Below are positions 1-6,388 of a stretch of 64,000 bases of DNA, in pieces. The stretch lies in contig NZ_BLTJ01000003.1 of NCBI RefSeq assembly GCF_013282095.1, forward strand, positions 186,001 to 250,000. Direction: 5' to 3'. Below the pieces are notes generated by a model. That model was given only the letters and a program-made list of their open reading frames with translations, made no database searches and was not told the DNA's origin. The DNA is from Enterocloster alcoholdehydrogenati. GTDB lineage: Bacteria > Bacillota > Clostridia > Lachnospirales > Lachnospiraceae. Made by a program: the position numbers and the translations under genes. Numbering within the stretch: the stretch's first letter is position 1; every line of letters starts with the position of its first letter.

Positions 1-570
1 ATGGAGGCTCTGGATTCCCTGGTAAAATCAGGAAAAGTTCGCGCTCTTGGAGCCTCTGCCATGTATGGATACCAGTTTCACAATATGCAGATCGCGGCGG
101 AAAAGAATGGGTGGACGCAGTTTTCTGCCATGCAGAACCATTACAATCTGATGTACCGTGAAGATGAAAGGGAAATGATACCTATCTGCAGGCAGTATGG
201 GGTATCTCTGATCCCCTACAGTCCACTGGCAGGAGGTCATCTGACCCATCGCGGCTGGACAACCGAATCTAAGCGGAGTCAGACAGACCAAACCCTTAGA
301 AAGAAGTATGACCAGGCCATGGAAAATGACCTTCTTATTATCGACAGGGTAGATGAAATCGCGAAGAAATATAATATTTCCATGTCTCAGGTTGCATTGG
401 CCTGGCTTTGGGAAAAGGGTGTTGCAGCGCCGATTGTGGGTGCAACCTCAGTTCCCCATTTTGATGATGCAGTAAAGGCAGTAGATGTGTCTTTAAGCAG
501 GGAAGATATAGTTTATCTGGAAGAAATATATGAGCGCCATAAAATAGTAGGAGCGCTGCCGGAGGAGTAA
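1..570 (+). CDS. Aldo/keto reductase, C-terminal part (5' end outside window)
   Basis: This is the C-terminal 189 residues of an NADPH-dependent aldo/keto reductase. The visible part has the late TIM-barrel signatures of the family: a GKVRALGASAMYGYQ strand-loop near residue 11, QNHYNLMYRE near residue 45, the IPYSPLAGGHL loop near residue 71 and a C-terminal stretch ending in PIVGATSVPHFDDAVKAV that normally contacts the cofactor. The catalytic Asp-Tyr-Lys-His tetrad lies upstream of the window, so the reading frame is open at position 1 and the ATG there is probably an internal methionine. The stop codon at 568-570 is followed by a hairpin that has been split by the mobile element at 634-6296. 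Substrate cannot be told. Confidence 0.9.
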   Translation: MEALDSLVKSGKVRALGASAMYGYQFHNMQIAAEKNGWTQFSAMQNHYNLMYREDEREMIPICRQYGVSLIPYSPLAGGHLTHRGWTTESKRSQTDQTLRKKYDQAMENDLLIIDRVDEIAKKYNISMSQVALAWLWEKGVAAPIVGATSVPHFDDAVKAVDVSLSREDIVYLEEIYERHKIVGALPEE

Positions 571-589
571 TCTGTACAATAAGATCGGC

Positions 590-629
590 AAAAGGCTTGA
601 AAAGTCCTCAGGGTATAAGTATTATACTC
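590..629 (+). terminator. Left half of the interrupted terminator after the aldo/keto reductase gene
   Basis: Bases 590-606 pair with 636-643 plus 6297-6305 in the restored empty site, giving a 17-bp stem with two G:U pairs followed by T residues. Inside the loop a second stem is formed by 611-618 with 622-629 (GGGTATAA and TTATACTC, one G:U pair) around a 3-nt loop. In the present arrangement only the inner half of the long stem (599-606 with 636-643) can still form. Confidence 0.55.
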
Positions 630-633
630 ATAG

Positions 634-643
634 AAGGCTTTTC
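634..643 (+). repeat. Putative attL core (AAGGCTTTTC)
   Basis: This 10-bp sequence recurs at 6287-6296 in the same orientation. On the complementary strand it begins with GA, the dinucleotide at which TnpX-family recombinases are known to cross over. The exact crossover position within the repeat is inferred. Confidence 0.65.
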
Positions 644-649
644 GGTTAC

Positions 650-659
650 AAGGAAGTAT
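650..659 (+). repeat. Left terminal inverted repeat of the element
   Basis: AAGGAAGTAT is the exact reverse complement of ATACTTCCTT at 6263-6272. It lies 6 bp inside the left core, while the right copy lies 14 bp inside the right core, so the ends are not symmetric. It is a likely recombinase-binding half site. Confidence 0.55.
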
Positions 660-673
660 ATTTTTCAATTAGG

Positions 674-702
674 CGGTATAGCCCCGTTCAAGGGCTATGC
701 CG
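674..702. terminator. Hairpin at the end of the recombinase gene
   Basis: CGGTATAGCCC (674-684) pairs with GGGCTATGCCG (692-702), 11 bp with one G:U pair and a 7-nt loop. The right arm contains the stop codon of the recombinase. The T-rich tract TCTTTTCC lies on the plus-strand side; the minus-strand side is only AT-rich, so it may act in both directions with different strength. Confidence 0.5.
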
Positions 703-2353
703 TCTTTTCCTGTTTATCGGTTTCTTTCTGTTCCGTCTGCGGGTCAGTCGGCAAATGGATTTCTCCCACGAAGTTAAAGATAATATCCACTTTCTGAAAA
801 CGCTTGCCGTCTATCTTCTCCGGCGCATGGACAACGATTTTCTTTATAAACTCATTGACGATAGTGGGAGTTAATTCGGTTATTCCCACATACTTGCGGA
901 TGATGGCGGCGAAGCTGTCAAAATCGCTTTTATTCTGTTCGTAGGTATCGACTTCCTGTTGTTCTGCCTTTACCTTTTCCGTCAGCTCTTTTTGTTCTGC
1001 TTCATACTCTGCGGACAGCTTCAAAAATCGCTCATGGCTGATTGTGCCGTTGATGTCGTCCTCATAAATCCGCTTGAAAATCCGGTCAAGTTCTGCAATC
1101 CGTTTTCTTGCCTGCCTTACTTCACACTGCTTGCGTTTCATATCCTTTTCCGCTTCATCAAACCGCTGTTTCTGTATCAGTTCCATAAAGGTGGTAATGT
1201 CCTCATAGAACATGGCAGTTACGGCAAATATCCGATTGAGAACGATTTTCCGCAGGACTTCTTCTCTGATGAAGTGTGCCGTACAATCTCCCGTATTGCT
1301 TTTATATCTTGCACAGCGGTAGTTGTCTTGTGAACCGTCAAAGCTCTTGCAGGTGGCAAAGTGCAGTTTACTTCCACAATCCGCACAGAATACCAAGCCG
1401 GAAAACATTCCCTGCCGCTCTGCCTTTGTGGGGCGGCGTTTATTTGCCCTTAATTCCTGTACCCGTTCAAAGACAGTCTCCTCAACGATTGCTTCATGTG
1501 TATTGCGGAAAATAGCCTGCTGTTCCTTTGTGGTGGGAATACGCTTTTTCAGCTTGTGGGATTTGGAATAGCTTTTGAAGTTTACCGTATGTCCGCAGTA
1601 GTCCATACGCTCCAAAACTGCTACAATCGTACTTTCATTCCAACTGTACGGATTATCGGGAAGGGATTTTCCTTTCTGCTTTGCATAATGAGCGCGTGTT
1701 GTCAGCACTTTGTCAGCTTTCAAAATTTTCGCTATTTGCATAGGTCCTTTTCCTGCAACGCATAAATCAAAAATTCGCTTTACCACAGCGGCAGCTTCTT
1801 CATCTACAATCCATTTCTTTCTGTCGTTGGGGTCTACCTTATAGCCATAGGGCGGCTTAGTCAGATGTTCTCCTGCCATGCCCTGCGCTTTCTTGATTGC
1901 CCGTACTTTTTTACTGGTATCTTTGGCGTAAAAATCGTTAAACAGGTTTCGGAAAGGGGTAAAATCATTGTCGCCTTTTGCACTGTCTACACCGTCATTG
2001 ATTGCGATATAGCGAACATCTCTTTCAACGAAAAAGATTTCCGTATAGTAACCGACTTTCAGATAATCACGCCCCAAGCGGGACATATCCTTGACAATGA
2101 CTGTCGCCACATTTCCGGCTTCAATCTCTGCAATCATGCGGTTAAAATTCGGGCGGTCAAAGGTTACACCGGAAATGCCGTCATCAATAAAGAATACCGG
2201 ATTTGTAAAGCCGTTATCCGAAGCGTATTTTGTTAAAACTGCTTTCTGATTAACAATGCTGTTGCTGTCCCCGTCTAATGCGTCCTCTTGACTTAAACGG
2301 GCATATAATGCGGTTATCTGTTCGGGCTTATATGTATTTGCTGTCATATTCAT
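695..2353 (-). CDS. Large serine recombinase, TnpX-like
   Basis: A 552-residue site-specific recombinase expected to excise and integrate the element. The N-terminal resolvase domain has the nucleophile in ALYARLSQEDALDG (Ser21) and the VKDMSRLGRDYLKVG helix of the family. A recombinase domain follows (about 160-290), then a zinc ribbon with CADCGSKLHF and paired cysteines near CARYKSNTGDC, a charged coiled coil (about 390-470) and a C-terminal DUF4368-like domain. The length matches TnpX of Tn4451-type elements rather than small resolvases. It overlaps the TnpW stop codon by 4 bp (ATGA), which suggests translational coupling. It reads outward toward the left end of the element. Confidence 0.93.
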   Translation of the reverse strand: MNMTANTYKPEQITALYARLSQEDALDGDSNSIVNQKAVLTKYASDNGFTNPVFFIDDGISGVTFDRPNFNRMIAEIEAGNVATVIVKDMSRLGRDYLKVGYYTEIFFVERDVRYIAINDGVDSAKGDNDFTPFRNLFNDFYAKDTSKKVRAIKKAQGMAGEHLTKPPYGYKVDPNDRKKWIVDEEAAAVVKRIFDLCVAGKGPMQIAKILKADKVLTTRAHYAKQKGKSLPDNPYSWNESTIVAVLERMDYCGHTVNFKSYSKSHKLKKRIPTTKEQQAIFRNTHEAIVEETVFERVQELRANKRRPTKAERQGMFSGLVFCADCGSKLHFATCKSFDGSQDNYRCARYKSNTGDCTAHFIREEVLRKIVLNRIFAVTAMFYEDITTFMELIQKQRFDEAEKDMKRKQCEVRQARKRIAELDRIFKRIYEDDINGTISHERFLKLSAEYEAEQKELTEKVKAEQQEVDTYEQNKSDFDSFAAIIRKYVGITELTPTIVNEFIKKIVVHAPEKIDGKRFQKVDIIFNFVGEIHLPTDPQTEQKETDKQEKTA

Positions 2354-2607
2354 TCCTCCTGTAATGAACGCCCGACAGACAGGTTGCTATCTTCATTATA
2401 GCGGACTTCTTTTCCTTTGTCAGTAGGCGCTTTGAGATTTTCTGATTTTATGAGCCGCTTCATCTTTTCAAAAAGCGGTTCAGAGCCGCCGCAAGAGGTA
2501 GACACTTCATAGAATGTGCCGCCGATTTTATAAATCACTGTTTCATCTGCCGGATTTCCCTGTTTCTGCCTATCATCTGTTGTATCTTGTTCTTGTTTCC
2601 GTTCCAT
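2350..2607 (-). CDS. tnpW: Transposon-encoded TnpW-family small protein
   Basis: An 85-residue protein directly before the recombinase. The core VIYKIGGTFYEVSTSCGG followed by a short helix with EKMKRLIKSE is typical of TnpW-type proteins that precede TnpX recombinases; their biochemical role is not established. The frame is open further upstream, but the ATG at 2605-2607 was chosen because the conserved part starts shortly after it and purine-rich AAAGGAC and AAAGGA runs precede it. The rest of the upstream open frame (to 2874) has no family resemblance. The stop codon overlaps the recombinase start by 4 bp. Confidence 0.8.
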   Translation of the reverse strand: MERKQEQDTTDDRQKQGNPADETVIYKIGGTFYEVSTSCGGSEPLFEKMKRLIKSENLKAPTDKGKEVRYNEDSNLSVGRSLQEE

Positions 2608-2704
2608 TCCTTTCCCGTCCTTTCTTTGATTTGTAATGTGATAAGTTTCGTAGCAAGCATAGAAAAAGAGTACTCTTTTCCGAAAATGCCCTGCATTTTG
2701 CTTG

Positions 2705-2720
2705 TTGGGAAGTATCCCAA
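2705..2720. repeat. 16-bp perfect palindrome between the divergent tnpW and tetR genes
   Basis: TTGGGA-AGTA-TCCCAA lies in the 354-bp intergenic stretch 2608-2961. It could be an operator for the recombinase operon or an RNA hairpin in its leader. Apart from this and the tetR promoter, nothing else was recognised in the stretch, which is AT-rich and without a supported gene. Confidence 0.4.
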
Positions 2721-2902
2721 ACCCTCTGATTTTCCTCTCACTACCTACAACACCGAGCAGAGCGATTTTGCCGAAGTTTTGAGAGAAAATTTTCAAAAAG
2801 TTTTTCTTATCTCTTATTACGGAAAAGTTTCTGAAATGCCAAATAAATAACCGTTTAGGAAAAAATAATTTCAAGTATCACAACTTAAAATCCTCCTCAA
2901 AC

Positions 2903-2946
2903 TTGACACTGTAAAGTTTAGGTTTTATAATATAGACAGTGTAAAG
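2903..2946 (+). promoter_or_regulatory. Consensus promoter with repeated operator for the tetR operon
   Basis: TTGACA at 2903-2908 and TATAAT at 2926-2931 are separated by exactly 17 bp, a perfect sigma-A consensus. Two near-identical 12-mers, GACACTGTAAAG (2905-2916) and GACAGTGTAAAG (2935-2946), flank the spacer 30 bp apart; the first overlaps the -35 box and the second the start region. They are good candidates for binding by the TetR protein encoded directly downstream, giving autorepression of the cargo operon. Confidence 0.75.
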
Positions 2947-2961
2947 ATTGGAGGACTTAGC

Positions 2962-3582
2962 ATGGCACAGAAACGACAGACTTATCATCATAAAGACTTG
3001 CGAAACGCTTTAATCGAAGCAGGTATTCAGCTTGTAAGTACAGAGGGAGTAAATGCTTTTTCTTTGAGAAAGGTAGCTGCGGCGTGTGGGGTTAGCCATG
3101 CTGCCCCTTACAGCCATTTTCAAAATAAAGAAGAACTGCTTGAAGCAATGCAATTATTTATCACAGATAGATTTTCTAAACAATTAGAAAGTACCGTTCA
3201 AAAGAATAATAATGTCGCAGAAATATTGAAAGATATGGGGATAGCCTATGTATCTTTCTTTGTAGAGAACCCTGCTTATTTTCAATTTTTATATTCTCAA
3301 TCCAATATAAAAATTGACTTATCGTTATCAATACCAGACGACCAAAACTATAAACCTTATATTATCTATAAAAATATTGTAAGTAAATTATTAGGGCAGA
3401 CGCACTATTCGGAAGAAAAGCAAAATGATATTATCATAACCATTTGGGCTTTTATACATGGCGTTACTTCATTAGCCACCATGAATAATGTAAATTATGA
3501 TAATGATTGGAGAGAGAAGGTCATTGATTTTATGGACGTTTTTCAACTTTCCTTTTTAGATAATACGGGAGAAAAAATATGA
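2962..3582 (+). CDS. TetR/AcrR family transcriptional regulator
   Basis: A 206-residue TetR-type repressor. The N-terminal helix-turn-helix is clear: FSLRKVAAACGVSHAAPYSHFQ at about residues 35-56. The rest is an all-helical ligand-binding domain resembling the WHG-type C-terminal domain of this family; the ligand is unknown. The start ATG at 2962 has GGAGG 8 bp upstream. The gene overlaps the next one by 4 bp, so the regulator and the flavodoxin-ferredoxin protein are co-translated, and it probably represses its own operon through the repeats at 2905-2946. Codon use is AT-rich compared with the flanking chromosome. Confidence 0.88.
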   Translation: MAQKRQTYHHKDLRNALIEAGIQLVSTEGVNAFSLRKVAAACGVSHAAPYSHFQNKEELLEAMQLFITDRFSKQLESTVQKNNNVAEILKDMGIAYVSFFVENPAYFQFLYSQSNIKIDLSLSIPDDQNYKPYIIYKNIVSKLLGQTHYSEEKQNDIIITIWAFIHGVTSLATMNNVNYDNDWREKVIDFMDVFQLSFLDNTGEKI

Positions 3583-4340
3583 TAGGGATTTATTTTAGCG
3601 GAACAGGAAATACAAAATATTGTTTAGAAAACTTTGTTGCTCTATATGATAGGAACATTGAAATAACCCCTTTAGAAGATACAGGTACAATGGAAAAAGT
3701 TACATATCATAAAGACATTATTTTTGCTTATCCAATCTATTACAGTAATTTGCCTAAAATTGTACGGGATTTTATCTGCGAAAATTCTGATATATGGAAA
3801 GGAAAACGTGTTTTCATTATTGCAACAATGGGACTGTTTAGCGGCGATGGTGCGGGCGTATCTGCAAGATTGTTCGAGAGATACGGCGCACAGGTATGGG
3901 GTGGACTTCATCTGAAAATGCCGGATTGTATTTGTGATGTAAAAGCCTTAAAGCGTACTCCGGCTCAAAATAAGCAAATTGTTATACAAGCAGAAGAACG
4001 CATAAAATCAGCGGTGTGCAATTTGAAAAATGGTACTCCAACTAAAGACGGTTTGGGATTTTTATGCCATATTGCAGGGCTTTTGGGACAGCGGCTTTGG
4101 TTTTACCATAAAACACAAGAATATTCAAACAAAATACAGATAGATACCGACGCTTGTATAAAGTGCGGGAAATGTGCATTGGTGTGTCCTATGAATAATT
4201 TGTCATTATCCAAATGTAAGATTGTAGCAAACGGACGGTGTACCTTATGTTATCGGTGCGTAAATCAATGTAGCGAGAAAGCAATTACTATTTTGGGGAA
4301 ACAAGTGATTTTCCAATACTCTGTTTATGATTTCCATTGA
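3579..4340 (+). CDS. EFR1-type flavodoxin/ferredoxin fusion protein
   Basis: A 253-residue electron-transfer protein. The N-terminal half is flavodoxin-like, starting with GIYFSGTGNTKYC, the usual FMN phosphate loop. The C-terminal part has two 4Fe-4S motifs: CIKCGKCALVC at about 192-202 and CTLCYRCVNQC at about 220-230. This domain order matches EFR1-family proteins, whose partner and substrate are not established. Its start overlaps the tetR stop codon (ATGA). As element cargo under a TetR repressor it may answer a toxic or redox-active compound, but that is inference. Confidence 0.85.
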   Translation: MIGIYFSGTGNTKYCLENFVALYDRNIEITPLEDTGTMEKVTYHKDIIFAYPIYYSNLPKIVRDFICENSDIWKGKRVFIIATMGLFSGDGAGVSARLFERYGAQVWGGLHLKMPDCICDVKALKRTPAQNKQIVIQAEERIKSAVCNLKNGTPTKDGLGFLCHIAGLLGQRLWFYHKTQEYSNKIQIDTDACIKCGKCALVCPMNNLSLSKCKIVANGRCTLCYRCVNQCSEKAITILGKQVIFQYSVYDFH

Positions 4341-4370
4341 AAGTAGTCTGATTAGAAATGAGGTGGTGCA

Positions 4371-4559
4371 TTGCAAAAAGAAAAATGGATTTTATGTCCT
4401 ATATGCAATAATAAAACTCGATTAAGAATACGGGAAGATACAGAAATAAAGAATTTCCCACTATACTGTCCGAAGTGTAAGCAGGAAAATCTTATCAATG
4501 TAAAAAATCTGAATATTTCAGTTATCACAGAGCCAGACGCATTGACGCAGAGCCGATAA
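4371..4559 (+). CDS. Cysteine-rich KTR-type small protein
   Basis: A 62-residue protein with two zinc-ribbon knuckles, CPICNNKTRLRIRED and CPKCKQENLINVKN, matching the cysteine-rich KTR-domain family that is common on Clostridia mobile elements; function unknown. The start is TTG at 4371 preceded by GAGGTGG. It lies 30 bp after the flavodoxin-ferredoxin gene and is likely the last gene of the tetR operon. A hairpin with a T-rich tail follows at 4674-4712. The stretch 4560-4904 has no gene; it holds that hairpin, an imperfect palindrome around 4617-4650 and the leader of the sigma factor gene. Confidence 0.75.
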   Translation: MQKEKWILCPICNNKTRLRIREDTEIKNFPLYCPKCKQENLINVKNLNISVITEPDALTQSR

Positions 4560-4673
4560 TCACAAGAAATAAATCTTATGATTATTGGCTCTTTCTGTTT
4601 TGTGATAGGAAAACAAACCGCCATTTCCTGTATATAAAATGGAATAGCGGTAAATACACAATTATTTTTATGG

Positions 4674-4712
4674 ACATGGCGGTGTCGGGAGATATTGCCA
4701 TGTTTCTTTTTC
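4674..4712 (+). terminator. Rho-independent terminator after the tetR operon
   Basis: ACATGGC (4674-4680) pairs with GCCATGT (4697-4703) and is followed by TTCTTTTTC. Confidence 0.6.
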
Positions 4713-4825
4713 ATATTTTTAATTCTATTCCATTGTTAAAAAAAGCCTATTCCATGCAACGGGATTTTGCGGTTATGAAGATGAATACACAAATCATCAT
4801 AATTACTTAAATAACTCATATTACC

Positions 4826-4861
4826 AAACGCCTATGCGGTTTTATGCCTGCATGGGCGTTT
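4826..4861 (+). promoter_or_regulatory. Leader hairpin upstream of the sigma factor gene
   Basis: AAACGCC (4826-4832) pairs with GGCGTTT (4855-4861), followed by GTTGTAAT. Hairpins of this kind sit before the regulatory genes of Tn916-type elements and can attenuate transcription. The ribosome-binding site AAGGGGG lies between it and the ATG. Confidence 0.5.
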
Positions 4862-4904
4862 GTTGTAATAGCCCCCTACTGGGAAGAAAGGGGGTGATGA
4901 GAAA

Positions 4905-5351
4905 ATGAGGTATTCCGAACAATTTATGGAGCATATCGAATATGCCTTTGCCGCGTTCTGTAAAATCGTTCTCCGCAATGCGGCAATCAGCGCGTACCGC
5001 GATTTGGGACGGAAACAGAAGCATGAAGTATCACTTGACTATCTGATGTCGGAAACGTCTTTTGAACCGTTTGCAACCGACAACTATTTTGAGCAGTATG
5101 TTTATGAAAAGCCGACTGTTTTTGTTGTGCAAGGGAAAGAAGTTGTCGTTACAAGTAGACGGTTAGCCGACGCATTAGCTAATCTGTCAGAACAAAGGCG
5201 TACAGCTCTGCTGATGAATTTCTTCCTCGGTTACAGCGAAAGAAAAATCGGGAATGAGTACGGAAGAAGCAGAAGTACAGTCAACTACTGGAAACTGGCG
5301 GCATTGAAGCAGTTAAGAAAAGAACTGGAGGAAACAAAACATGAGGAATAA
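4905..5351 (+). CDS. Sigma-70 family RNA polymerase sigma factor, Tn916-type regulator
   Basis: A 148-residue sigma-like protein. The C-terminal region-4 helix-turn-helix is visible: LANLSEQRRTALLMNFFLG then YSERKIGNEYGRSRSTVNYW at about 105-130. The N-terminal part resembles the short sigma-like regulator found before the HTH protein in Tn916 and related elements, where this pair controls transfer or excision genes. The start ATG follows AAAGGGGGTGATGAGAAA. It overlaps the next gene by 11 bp, so the two are coupled. In this element the usual downstream xis-int pair is missing and only repeats follow. Confidence 0.8.
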   Translation: MRYSEQFMEHIEYAFAAFCKIVLRNAAISAYRDLGRKQKHEVSLDYLMSETSFEPFATDNYFEQYVYEKPTVFVVQGKEVVVTSRRLADALANLSEQRRTALLMNFFLGYSERKIGNEYGRSRSTVNYWKLAALKQLRKELEETKHEE

Positions 5352-5544
5352 GAAACTGATACCTTTTGAAACCATTGAAAAAGCTGTTGCAGGCGAGCCG
5401 GAAGCCATAGACGCAGTACTGCGGCATTACACAGCGAGGATTAAATATCTGTCTACCTATCGCGGGCATATTAACGACGATATTCAAGACCGTTTGAAAG
5501 CACAGCTTATCAAAGCTATCCTGCAATTCCGTTTTGACAGGTAG
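5341..5544 (+). CDS. Small helix-turn-helix protein, Tn916 Orf8-like
   Basis: A 67-residue protein with the pattern IPFETIEKAVAGEPEAIDAV followed by LRHYTARIKYLS, matching the small HTH-domain proteins paired with the sigma-like regulator in conjugative transposons. It overlaps the sigma gene by 11 bp and ends just before a very strong terminator. The family is thought to act in regulating element excision or transfer; no DNA target can be read here. Confidence 0.75.
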   Translation: MRNKKLIPFETIEKAVAGEPEAIDAVLRHYTARIKYLSTYRGHINDDIQDRLKAQLIKAILQFRFDR

Positions 5545-5558
5545 TAGCAAAGCCAGAA

Positions 5559-5608
5559 AAAGCCGTCAAGGATAAATTGCACGTTTGCGCGTCCTTGACG
5601 GCTTTCCT
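5559..5608 (+). terminator. Strong terminator after the sigma/HTH pair
   Basis: AAAGCCGTCAAGGA (5559-5572) pairs perfectly over 14 bp with TCCTTGACGGCTTT (5592-5605), with a 19-nt loop. It closes the sigma/HTH operon. Confidence 0.75.
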
Positions 5609-5750
5609 TGTTTTTGCTGTCGGGTAACCAAGAGAGCGCAATCGGATAAACCGCTTACGCTCTCTATCCAGTATGGAATGTTACACGATAGAGTGTGCTT
5701 CTTGCTTGATTTAAGCGGTATTACAGAGAAGATAAGGGCAGGGGTAAGGG

Positions 5751-5793
5751 TTTTATACTACAACCCTTAAAAATGAGGTTCTACTGCGTAACA
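5751..5793 (+). repeat. 43-bp repeat, copy 1
   Basis: The block starting TTTTATACTACAACCC and ending TCTACTGCGTAACA matches 6124-6166 at 38 of 43 positions. Its last 14 bp also occur inverted at 6053-6066. It sits in the non-coding right arm of the element (5545-6286), for which no gene can be supported. Confidence 0.75.
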
Positions 5794-5969
5794 TAATAAA
5801 CGATATTTTTATATTGCCTTTTCCGTTCCGTTCTTTTCCATTCCGGCGGCTCTGCCGCTTTGCTTTGCCCCCAAGGAGAGGGATTAGGGAAAGGATAGGA
5901 AGGGAATGGGTATTTGATTAAATTCGTATTTGGTATTTCTTTAGTTATTTATATCTTTATTTAATTGCG

Positions 5970-6012
5970 TTGGATTTTCCAACGTAGGCTTTTCCAACAC
6001 AGGAAAATCCAA
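5970..6012. repeat. 11-bp inverted repeat in the element's non-coding arm
   Basis: TTGGATTTTCC (5970-5980) and GGAAAATCCAA (6002-6012) are perfect inverted copies 21 nt apart. It could be an origin of transfer or protein-binding site; no nick-site family was recognised. Confidence 0.55.
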
Positions 6013-6052
6013 GATAGGCGGTCTATGCTCCCTCGGACAATTACTACAAGTT

Positions 6053-6066
6053 TGTTACGCAGTAGA
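6053..6066 (-). repeat. Inverted 14-bp copy of the repeat core
   Basis: TGTTACGCAGTAGA is the exact reverse complement of TCTACTGCGTAACA at 5780-5793. Confidence 0.7.
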
Positions 6067-6123
6067 GGGGGAAAAACGCTTGATTTATGCGGCTTTCGGA
6101 ATGTGTAAAACGCTTAGATGATA

Positions 6124-6166
6124 TTTTATACTTCTACCCTCAAAAATGACGTTCTATTGCGTAACA
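6124..6166 (+). repeat. 43-bp repeat, copy 2
   Basis: Second copy of 5751-5793, ending TCTATTGCGTAACA, in the same orientation 373 bp away. Confidence 0.75.
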
Positions 6167-6180
6167 AAGTGAAGATAGAA

Positions 6181-6224
6181 AAACAGAGAGCCGACCACTA
6201 TTGAAAGTGATTAACTCTCTGTTT
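6181..6224. repeat. 10-bp inverted repeat near the right end of the element
   Basis: AAACAGAGAG (6181-6190) and CTCTCTGTTT (6215-6224) can form a hairpin with a smaller CACT/AGTG stem inside the loop. It is about 40 bp from the right terminal inverted repeat. Confidence 0.55.
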
Positions 6225-6262
6225 GCACCCTGTCTGTCAGCGTTAGTTATAAGTTGTTGTTA

Positions 6263-6272
6263 ATACTTCCTT
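6263..6272 (-). repeat. Right terminal inverted repeat of the element
   Basis: ATACTTCCTT, the exact inverted copy of 650-659, close to the right core repeat. Its role as a recombinase site is inferred from position. Confidence 0.55.
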
Positions 6273-6286
6273 ATCAGCGTAAAACT

Positions 6287-6296
6287 AAGGCTTTTC
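6287..6296 (+). repeat. Putative attR core (AAGGCTTTTC)
   Basis: Second copy of the direct repeat at 634-643. The bases that follow, AGGCCTTTTT at 6297-6306, pair with 590-599 when the element is removed in silico, rebuilding the right arm of the interrupted terminator hairpin. Confidence 0.65.
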
Positions 6297-6323
6297 AGGC
6301 CTTTTTATATCTGTACAGTTTAC

Positions 6324-6361
6324 TGTCAGCAGTTAAGGGACCCCGAGGAATTCTGCTGACA
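6324..6361 (+). promoter_or_regulatory. Inverted repeat upstream of the LytTR regulator gene
   Basis: TGTCAGCAG (6324-6332) and CTGCTGACA (6353-6361) are perfect 9-bp inverted copies 20 nt apart, ending 27 bp before the start codon. It may be an operator or a leader hairpin. A short palindrome CTGTACAG (6311-6318) lies just upstream. Confidence 0.45.
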
Positions 6362-6388
6362 AAGCATCAGGGAAAGGGGGATGGCGGC

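Larger units (their letters stand above)
634..6296. mobile_element. Integrative element of about 5.65 kb with TnpX-type serine recombinase
   Basis: The segment is bounded by a 10-bp direct repeat AAGGCTTTTC (634-643 and 6287-6296), has a 10-bp inverted repeat just inside (AAGGAAGTAT at 650-659, ATACTTCCTT at 6263-6272), and encodes a large serine recombinase plus TnpW at one end. Removing one repeat copy and everything between restores a long hairpin downstream of the aldo/keto reductase gene, which supports these limits. Cargo is a TetR regulator, a flavodoxin-ferredoxin protein, a KTR-type protein and a sigma/HTH pair. It is visibly richer in A+T than the flanks. No relaxase, coupling protein or conjugation gene is present, so it is at most mobilisable by others. 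Confidence 0.8.

Noticed and set aside
2608-2874. Upstream part of the open frame containing tnpW (89 extra codons)
   Set aside because: The added residues have no family pattern, the conserved TnpW part starts after ATG 2607 and a purine-rich ribosome site is directly before that ATG.
5585-5770. Open frame of 61 codons in the element's right arm
   Set aside because: It begins inside a terminator hairpin, has no ribosome-binding site and overlaps a repeat; no excisionase pattern is visible.
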